NCBI GenBank assembly: GCA_964633825.1
Contig: CAZWHE010000172.1
Location: forward strand, 1 to 8,028
Direction of reading: 5' to 3'
Source of the DNA: CAZWHE01 sp964633825
Lineage (GTDB): Bacteria; Planctomycetota; B15-G4; CAYZWU01
DNA: 8,028 bases
Shown: positions 1 through 5,233 of the stretch, one piece after another
Layout: each line of letters starts with the position of its first letter
Position numbering within the stretch: position 1 is the stretch's first letter
Notes under the pieces: generated by a model
Seen by the model: only the letters and a program-made list of their open reading frames with translations
Databases searched by the model: none
What the model was told of the DNA's origin: nothing
Translations under genes and position numbers: made by a program

Positions 1-164
1 TTGTGAACCTTGCCGAGCGCGTCGTCGAAAAAGGCCGGATATGGAGCATCGTCGTCCGTCACCTTTCCCCGCGCGAGCTGCCGGATGATCTTGCCCGTTC
101 TCTTATCGACGATGATGATGCCCTCGCACATGGGGCACTTGATTCTCCAGTCCTTGGCAGCCAT
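1..164 (-). CDS. Small CxxC zinc-ribbon-like hypothetical protein (3' end cut by window edge)
   Basis: Fifty-four codons are visible, reading leftward from an ATG at 164 and leaving the window still open. A strong Shine-Dalgarno sequence (GAGGAGG, 169-175) sits four bases before the ATG and fixes the start. The protein begins MAAKDWRIKCPMCEG: C10 and C13 form a single CxxC knuckle, followed by a hydrophobic strand and a VDKRTG turn at residues 19-24. A segment with FFDDAL at 45-50 comes next. I recall small bacterial proteins of about 100 residues with this layout (CPxC, then VD..TG, then a F..AL helix), all of unknown function. One CxxC could bind metal as a dimer or with a second pair beyond the edge. 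It lies 76 bases after the stop of the gene before it. That gap has no convincing terminator, so it could be the last gene of the operon or have its own promoter. Function unknown. Confidence 0.78.
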   Translation of the reverse strand, partial: MAAKDWRIKCPMCEGIIIVDKRTGKIIRQLARGKVTDDDAPYPAFFDDALGKVH

Positions 165-168
165 GATT

Positions 169-175
169 CCTCCTC
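169..175 (-). promoter_or_regulatory. Ribosome binding site of the CxxC gene
   Basis: The minus strand reads GAGGAGG, then AATC, then ATG. It is a near-ideal anti-16S match with a short spacer, and it is the main support for calling the small partial gene at the left edge. Confidence 0.75.
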
Positions 176-240
176 GATGCCGGATATTTTTAACGCTTCG
201 AGGTTAACACCGAACGCCGCCGGCCTCAAGCCCCGATGCC

Positions 241-960
241 TCACACCGAGTAAAGGAGGGCGTTCCCTTTCTTGCCCGTCTTCTTGATGGCGCTCATCTT
301 GCGGAGGCAGTAAGCCATCTTCTGCGCCAGCCAGCGGGGCTGGTCCGCCCGGTTCGCGAGATCGAGCGTGGTGAAGACCTCGGGCAGGCCGGGAGGCAGC
401 ATGGCCCGAAACCCGGCGGGCGACTTGAAGAGGCGCCGGCCGACCACGTCGATCATGCGGTGGTCCTGAACGCTTAAGCCGCCGCGCCACCGGCTGCCGA
501 GACCGTCGTCTCTCCTGATCTCCTCCTCCCGGACGAGAAGGACCTCGAGGTTGAAATTCCGTTTTCTCATCAGATGGGGAATGCTCACCAGCTCATCAAA
601 GATGTGATCGAGCCGCCCGCGCTTGGGCGACTTGCGCCGGCCGAGCCGCGTGCGGCCGTCGGCCTTGTTGCGAACGATCCATTTCTCCCTGGAGATGGGG
701 TGCACGAGACGGACCCGGTGTTTCTTCGTCAGGGTTTCGAGCTTGCGCCTGATGGCCGAAAAGCCCGCCGTCTGGATCTCGATCAGGAGATCTTGGCGGA
801 CGATGTCGATCCGGAACCCGTCCACCTCTTCCTCGAGGCGGTCTCCGGGCTCGGCATACCACTCCTTCAAGGAGGCGTGGAGCGACTTCTCCATCATCGT
901 GCCGATGGAGCGCTTCGCCATGCGCGACGCCGGGGCCGTGCCGTAAGAAGAGGGGGTCAC
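241..960 (-). CDS. Hypothetical protein, possible PD-(D/E)XK-like core (E-x-Q form) plus winged-helix-like C-terminus
   Basis: The gene encodes 239 residues from a GTG at 960 that overlaps the upstream stop codon as GTGA, which suggests translational coupling. Methionines at residues 14, 22 and 23 are alternative starts but none has a clear ribosome binding site. The conserved-looking part starts near residue 25 (SLHASLKEWY), so the true start may be shorter. Residues 46-63 read VDGFRIDIVRQDLLIEIQ: D52, then E61-x-Q63 on a hydrophobic strand. This resembles the catalytic strand pair of PD-(D/E)XK nucleases, with Q replacing K as in CoiA-type proteins. A basic stretch follows at 98-116, then LEVLLVREEE at 138-147. 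Residues 195-239 look like a winged helix that ends in a GNALLY strand. I recall similar uncharacterised proteins of about 220 residues in diverse bacteria, but none with a known role. Nuclease activity and DNA binding are inferences. There is no signal peptide or membrane segment, so it should be cytosolic. Confidence 0.87.
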   Translation of the reverse strand: MTPSSYGTAPASRMAKRSIGTMMEKSLHASLKEWYAEPGDRLEEEVDGFRIDIVRQDLLIEIQTAGFSAIRRKLETLTKKHRVRLVHPISREKWIVRNKADGRTRLGRRKSPKRGRLDHIFDELVSIPHLMRKRNFNLEVLLVREEEIRRDDGLGSRWRGGLSVQDHRMIDVVGRRLFKSPAGFRAMLPPGLPEVFTTLDLANRADQPRWLAQKMAYCLRKMSAIKKTGKKGNALLYSV

Positions 961-2345
961 TTGTCATCACCGCCGGGTTCGGGAGAGCGGTTCAAGATTC
1001 CGAGAATGCGATCGATCCCGCCTTCCAGGTTCTCCTTGAGGTCGGTCACCATCTTTTCGATGATCTCGGAGTTTCTTTTGATCGTCTGGACCTTTTTCAG
1101 CATCTCGGACATGCGCTCCACGTTCTCGGTGACGGCGTCGAGCTCGCTCCGAACCGAATGAAGGTCCACCTCGTGGGATTCCGCCTGCCGCAGCGACGTG
1201 ACAAGGAGGACACGCGCGATCTTATAGGCCGCCTCGAAGAAGAGGAGGCTCCGGCCCGACTCGAGGCTCTCCTTGTCCACGGTGACGTAGAAATCGCCGC
1301 CCATGCGGCGGAAGTCCCCCACCTCGGCCGGTTCGTATCCCTTCTCGAAGACGAAGATCCCGCACTCGGCCTCGCGGTTCTCCTTCGCCTTCCGGATCTC
1401 GTCGACGGCGTCCTGGATCTTCACGCCGTGCCGCTTTTTCGCCTCTACAACGAGCCTCTTCCCCGGAGCGCCGCTCGTCGGCCCGAGAGTGATGACGTAA
1501 TCCCCCACCTTGGAGCGGGTGAGGGCGCCCGTTTTTTCGCCCACCGCCTCTGTCTCGTCCTCGAGCTGGCGGCCCAGCTCGGCGAGCCTGTCGTAGAGGG
1601 TTTCCTCGAACCTGCGGCCTTTCTCGGTTCCTTTCTCGGCCTCGATCTCCTGCGCGGTCTTGGCCCCGAAGCGCTCTTTCATCTCCTCGAAAATGCGGCT
1701 GTTCTCCCTCGCGATCTCGCGGACCTCCTTGGAGAGGGCTTCCTTCAGCCTGACCAGGGCCGAGCCCTCGATGTCGAGGGAAAACTCCTTGACGAGAGCG
1801 CTCGTCTTCTCTTCGAGGTGCTTCTGCACGGCCTCTTCGATCCGGGAAATGACGCTCTCCTTGTTGCCGGGATCGAGAGAGCGGGCGAAAAAGCTCGACG
1901 AGCCGAGCTGCTCCTCGAGGAGGCGGAGAACCCTGCTGTCGTCTGGGCCGAAATAGCGGGCGAAGAGCTGGCTCAGCTTGCCGTCCCGCCCGAGAAAATC
2001 CTCGAGAGACCGCGGCATGGCGCCGCTCCCCTCGCGGAAATATTTCTCCAGCCTCTCCCTCACATCCCTGTCGAAACCGCCCACGCACTCGACGATTTTC
2101 TTCTCCACCTCGGCGAACTTCTCCTCCACGATCCGCGTGTCGAGCGCGGGAGAGGCCGACCGGATCGCGATGACGCCCACCTTGAGAGCTTCGAGCGCTT
2201 TTTCCGACCGCTCGGGCTCCTCGAAATCGGCCAGGTACTGGGCCACGATCGGATCCTGCACCTTCAGCTCGAGGCGCAGGCCGTCCCGGGCCTCATCGAG
2301 CTTTCTGACCGATGTCGTGTCTTTATTGTTCGCTTCTTCAGTCAT
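957..2345 (-). CDS. Coiled-coil protein with predicted PD-(D/E)XK nuclease-fold domain (RmuC/DUF2130-like layout)
   Basis: The gene encodes 462 residues from an ATG at 2345, with GAGGAG (2355-2360) nine bases upstream, directly after the trkH stop. Residues 1-235 are highly charged and helical, without a signal peptide or membrane segment. A compact domain follows at about 238-385. It opens with EKGRRFEETL (241-250), then GDYV (D282) and RLVVEAKK (E301-x-K303), then a helix and the strand CGIFVFEKGY (328-337). The order (K-G-x-x-F-E helix, D, E-x-K, later helix and strand) matches the PD-(D/E)XK fold. It most resembles RmuC and DUF2130 proteins, which also join coiled coils to such a domain. 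D282, E301 and K303 would be the active site, so the core looks intact. Residues 395-445 form a second heptad-like coiled coil that may oligomerise. Unlike RmuC it has no N-terminal membrane anchor. A role in DNA processing is inferred from the fold only. Its last codons overlap the next gene's GTG start. Confidence 0.88.
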   Translation of the reverse strand: MTEEANNKDTTSVRKLDEARDGLRLELKVQDPIVAQYLADFEEPERSEKALEALKVGVIAIRSASPALDTRIVEEKFAEVEKKIVECVGGFDRDVRERLEKYFREGSGAMPRSLEDFLGRDGKLSQLFARYFGPDDSRVLRLLEEQLGSSSFFARSLDPGNKESVISRIEEAVQKHLEEKTSALVKEFSLDIEGSALVRLKEALSKEVREIARENSRIFEEMKERFGAKTAQEIEAEKGTEKGRRFEETLYDRLAELGRQLEDETEAVGEKTGALTRSKVGDYVITLGPTSGAPGKRLVVEAKKRHGVKIQDAVDEIRKAKENREAECGIFVFEKGYEPAEVGDFRRMGGDFYVTVDKESLESGRSLLFFEAAYKIARVLLVTSLRQAESHEVDLHSVRSELDAVTENVERMSEMLKKVQTIKRNSEIIEKMVTDLKENLEGGIDRILGILNRSPEPGGDDK

Positions 2346-2354
2346 TCGGGGCGG

Positions 2355-2360
2355 CTCCTC
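2355..2360 (-). promoter_or_regulatory. Ribosome binding site of the coiled-coil nuclease-fold gene
   Basis: The minus strand carries GAGGAG immediately after the trkH stop codon, nine bases before the ATG at 2345. This supports that start and suggests ribosomes finishing trkH can reinitiate here. Confidence 0.6.
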
Positions 2361-3869
2361 TCATTTTTTCCACGTCAGGGGATTGAGAAGAATGAGCACG
2401 GCGTAGATCTCGAGTCGGCCGAGAAGCATGCAGAAGGTGAGCATGATCTTCGCCGCATCGGGGAAATGGGCGTAGTTCTCCACGGCGCCGACGCCGGCGA
2501 GGCCCGGGCCGATGTTCGAGATGCAGGCCAGGACCGATGTGAATGCCGTCTCGAAATCGTAGCCCATGAAGCTCAGGATGACCGAGCAGGCGATGAAGGC
2601 GATGAAGTAGAGGACGAAAAACCCGAGGGTGTTGGCCAGGATCTCCTCGGAAACGGTCTCGCGCCCCACCTTGACGCTGAACAGGGCGGACGGCTTGGCC
2701 AGCCTCTTCAGCTCGCGGATGCCGGCCTTGATGACGAGGAGGACGCGGAAGACCTTGATCCCGCCCCCCGTGGAGCCGGCGCAGGCGCCGCAGAACATGA
2801 GGAGGACGAGCAGGTAGCGGCAGACATAGGGCCAGCGGTCGAAGTTCTCGGTGCAGTAGCCGGTCGTGGTCGCGATCGACACGGCCTGGAACGCCGAGTC
2901 GCGAAATGCCTTGTCGACCGAGGCGTATCCCGCGCCGGCTTTGTAGTCTTCGGCCCCGCTTCCGGGAAGGAAATCCCCGGGCGGGCTGAAGTGAAGCACG
3001 GCGGTCAGCACGAGGACGGCGCAGCCGAGAATGAGAACATAGAACCAGAGCTCCCTGTTGAAAAAGACCGATTTCAGCTTCCCGCAGAGAAACTGGAAGT
3101 GAAGGACGAAGTTGATTCCCGCCAGGAACATGAAGGCCATGACCGTCCACTGGATTCCCGAGCCGTAGTGGCCGATGCTGGCGCTTTTCGTCGAGAAGCC
3201 GCCCGTGGCCATCGTTCCGAAAGCGTGGCAGAACGAGTCGTAGAGCGGCATCTCCTGGATCCAGAGGAGGGCGACCTCGAGGAGGGTGAGCACGGCATAG
3301 ATGATCCACAGGGTCTTGGCCGTTTCCGAGATCTTGGGGTAGAGCCGCTCCTTGACGGGACCCGTGATCTCGGCCCGGAAGAGCATGGCCCCGCCGGCGC
3401 CGAGCACGGGGAGCACGGCCACGGAGAGGGCCACGATTCCCATACCGCCCAGCCAGTGGGTGAAGGAGCGCCAGAACATCAGCCCCGGCGGCAGCCCCTC
3501 GATGTGGGTCATGATGGTGGCCCCCGTGGTGGTGAAGCCCGACATCGTCTCGAAGAAGGAGTCGACCATGCCGGAGCAGGCGCCCGAGATCCTGAAAGGG
3601 AGAGAGCCGAGCAGTGTGAGCAAGAGCCAACCGAACGTCACCGAGGCGAAGCCTTCGCCGGCGCCGACGGCGCTTTCCTCGCCCACCCGGAAGAGACGCC
3701 TCAGCACGATCCCGACCACAACGGAGATAACGATGGTGTAGACAAAGGCCGGGACCTCGCCCGAAAAGGCTCGCTCGTGGTAGACGGCGATTCCGGCCGG
3801 TATCAGGAGAAGGAGTCCGAGCAGAAAGGAGAGCAGACCGATGATGTGGAGAACGGGCCGGATGTTCAT
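2361..3869 (-). CDS. trkH: TrkH potassium-translocating membrane subunit
   Basis: This is the membrane pore of a Trk/Ktr-type potassium uptake system. It is 502 residues long, within the usual TrkH range, and made of many hydrophobic helices. Four pore loops can be read in order, each with the filter glycine: FTTTGAT (G116), MATGGF (G223), ATTTGY (G337) and SNIGPG (G454). A glycine in every loop fits potassium selectivity, in contrast to the serine in the first loop of sodium-type HKT proteins. The segment CAGSTGGGIK (363-372) matches the flexible gate region after the third loop. LLGRLEIYAVL (482-492) holds the conserved arginine R485 of the last helix, equivalent to a gating arginine in characterised TrkH. 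The ATG start overlaps the trkA stop as ATGA, so regulator and pore are probably made together. I see no truncation or frameshift. KtrB is the related alternative, but the length and the two-RCK partner favour TrkH. Confidence 0.96.
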   Translation of the reverse strand: MNIRPVLHIIGLLSFLLGLLLLIPAGIAVYHERAFSGEVPAFVYTIVISVVVGIVLRRLFRVGEESAVGAGEGFASVTFGWLLLTLLGSLPFRISGACSGMVDSFFETMSGFTTTGATIMTHIEGLPPGLMFWRSFTHWLGGMGIVALSVAVLPVLGAGGAMLFRAEITGPVKERLYPKISETAKTLWIIYAVLTLLEVALLWIQEMPLYDSFCHAFGTMATGGFSTKSASIGHYGSGIQWTVMAFMFLAGINFVLHFQFLCGKLKSVFFNRELWFYVLILGCAVLVLTAVLHFSPPGDFLPGSGAEDYKAGAGYASVDKAFRDSAFQAVSIATTTGYCTENFDRWPYVCRYLLVLLMFCGACAGSTGGGIKVFRVLLVIKAGIRELKRLAKPSALFSVKVGRETVSEEILANTLGFFVLYFIAFIACSVILSFMGYDFETAFTSVLACISNIGPGLAGVGAVENYAHFPDAAKIMLTFCMLLGRLEIYAVLILLNPLTWKK

Positions 3870-5233
3870 TTAGTCGCCCGCCTTTTGCCGGCAAAGACCC
3901 TTTCGACCTTCTCTCTCACCTCGGGCAGGACGAAAGCCACGATGTGGTCGCCCTGCTGCACCACGGTGCTGCCGTCGGGAACGAAAGCGCCCCCCCGTCT
4001 CTGGACCGCGCCCACGATCGACCCGTTGGGAAGCTTCATGTCGCGCAGAGACTTCCCGACGGCGCGCGAACCCTTGCCCACGACGGTCTCGATGATCTCG
4101 GCCTCGCCGTCGCAGACCTTCTTCACCGACAGGATCCTTCCGGGCCGGATGTAGCGCACGATCTCGCCCACCATGACGAGCCGCGAATTGATCACGGCGT
4201 CGATATCGAGGGTCGACAGGATCGGAACGAGATCGAGGTCCTGGGTGATGACGACCGTTCTCTTGACGCCCTTCTTCTTGGCGATCAGGGCATTGACCAG
4301 GTTCAGCCTGTCGTCCTCGACGGTGGCGACAAAGAAATCGGCCTTGGCGAAACCGGCTTCCCGAACGATCTCGTTGTCCGACGGCTGCCCCGAAAAGACG
4401 AGAACGTTGTTCAGCTCCTTTTCGGCAAGGGAGCAGGCCTCCCTGTCCTCGTCGATCAGCACGAGCGATTCGACGATTCCTTCGAGGCGGTGGGCCAGCT
4501 CGATGCCGATCCGCCCGGCGCCCGATATGATCACCTTCTGCACGCGGTGCGAATCAGCGCCCACGAACCTCCTGAAATGAGGGTAAACCTCGCGGGTCAT
4601 GATGATGTAGACCATGTCCCCCATCTCGAGGCTGTCGTCCCCCTTGGGAATGATGATCTTCTCATTCCGGCGGATCGCGGTGATGAGAAAGGTCCCCCAC
4701 TTCGAGTACTCCTCCTTCAAGTCCTGTAGGGGCTTCCCGTATATGCCGCCCTCTTCCTTGAGAACCACGGCGCGCAGCAGGATCTCGCCGCCGGCGAAAT
4801 CGCCCGTGTCGGTTGCGCCCGGCGTTTCGATGAGCCTGAGCACATGCTGCACCGTGATCTCGTCGGGGTTGATGATCCGGTTGATGTGGAACTCGGCGCG
4901 CGACACGACCGGGCTTTTTCCCGAGAAGTCCCTGTTGCGGATCCTGGCGATCTTCTTGCGAACGCCGAAGGAGTTGGCCATCATGCAGACCACCTGGTTG
5001 AGCTCGTCCCTGTCGGTCACGGCGATCATCAGATCGGCGCCCTGGACCCCGGCGTCCTTGAGGACGCGGCCGTCGGACGCGTTGCCTCTCACGGCGAGAA
5101 CGTCGAGCTTGTCCTTGATCTTCCTGATGCGTACCCGGTCGATGTCGACGATCGAGATGTGGTGCCCCTCGCGGGAGAGTTCGGTCGCCAGGTTGAGTCC
5201 CACCGATCCGGCGCCGACGATGATCACCTTCAT
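3866..5233 (-). CDS. trkA: TrkA, NAD-binding regulatory subunit of Trk potassium uptake
   Basis: This is the peripheral cytosolic regulator that binds TrkH and gates potassium uptake in response to nucleotides. At 455 residues it has the full tandem form: RCK_N, RCK_C, RCK_N, RCK_C. The first Rossmann fold begins at residue 1 with VGAGSVG (G7, G9, G12) and has an acidic residue, D30, at the end of the second strand, as expected for NAD(H) binding. The second has SGAGRIG (G238, G240, G243) and D261. Ligand-binding TrkA_C domains cover about 146-226 and 368-450. Both glycine motifs are intact, unlike some TrkA proteins with a degenerate second half. The ATG at 5233 is supported by GGGAGGAG five bases upstream, and it overlaps the stop of the preceding exported-repeat gene as ATGA. 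The trkH gene follows with another ATGA overlap. Single-RCK KtrA is excluded by the duplicated layout. Confidence 0.96.
   Translation of the reverse strand: MKVIIVGAGSVGLNLATELSREGHHISIVDIDRVRIRKIKDKLDVLAVRGNASDGRVLKDAGVQGADLMIAVTDRDELNQVVCMMANSFGVRKKIARIRNRDFSGKSPVVSRAEFHINRIINPDEITVQHVLRLIETPGATDTGDFAGGEILLRAVVLKEEGGIYGKPLQDLKEEYSKWGTFLITAIRRNEKIIIPKGDDSLEMGDMVYIIMTREVYPHFRRFVGADSHRVQKVIISGAGRIGIELAHRLEGIVESLVLIDEDREACSLAEKELNNVLVFSGQPSDNEIVREAGFAKADFFVATVEDDRLNLVNALIAKKKGVKRTVVITQDLDLVPILSTLDIDAVINSRLVMVGEIVRYIRPGRILSVKKVCDGEAEIIETVVGKGSRAVGKSLRDMKLPNGSIVGAVQRRGGAFVPDGSTVVQQGDHIVAFVLPEVREKVERVFAGKRRATK

Noticed and set aside
190..207. Inverted repeat TTAAC...GTTAA in the gap before the CxxC gene, considered as a terminator or operator
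   Set aside because: The stem is short and AT-rich, and on the transcribed strand it is followed by A residues and not a U-run. No intrinsic terminator can be supported.
165..240. A promoter for the CxxC gene (TTGAGG, 17 nt, TAACCT, or the AT patch at 183-192)
   Set aside because: The hexamer matches are weak (four and three of six), and the AT-rich patch has no acceptable -35 partner.
2338..3894. A 518-codon minus-strand frame overlapping trkH in another phase
   Set aside because: The product is Arg/Pro/His-rich with no membrane segments, whereas the overlapping phase encodes all four TrkH filter loops.
1158..4154. A 998-codon open frame on the plus strand, antisense to the nuclease-fold gene, trkH and the end of trkA
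   Set aside because: It lies opposite genes with clear family motifs. Its product is a low-complexity mix of E, G, R, D, H and L with no recognisable domain. Long antisense frames are expected where GC-ending codon bias removes stop codons.
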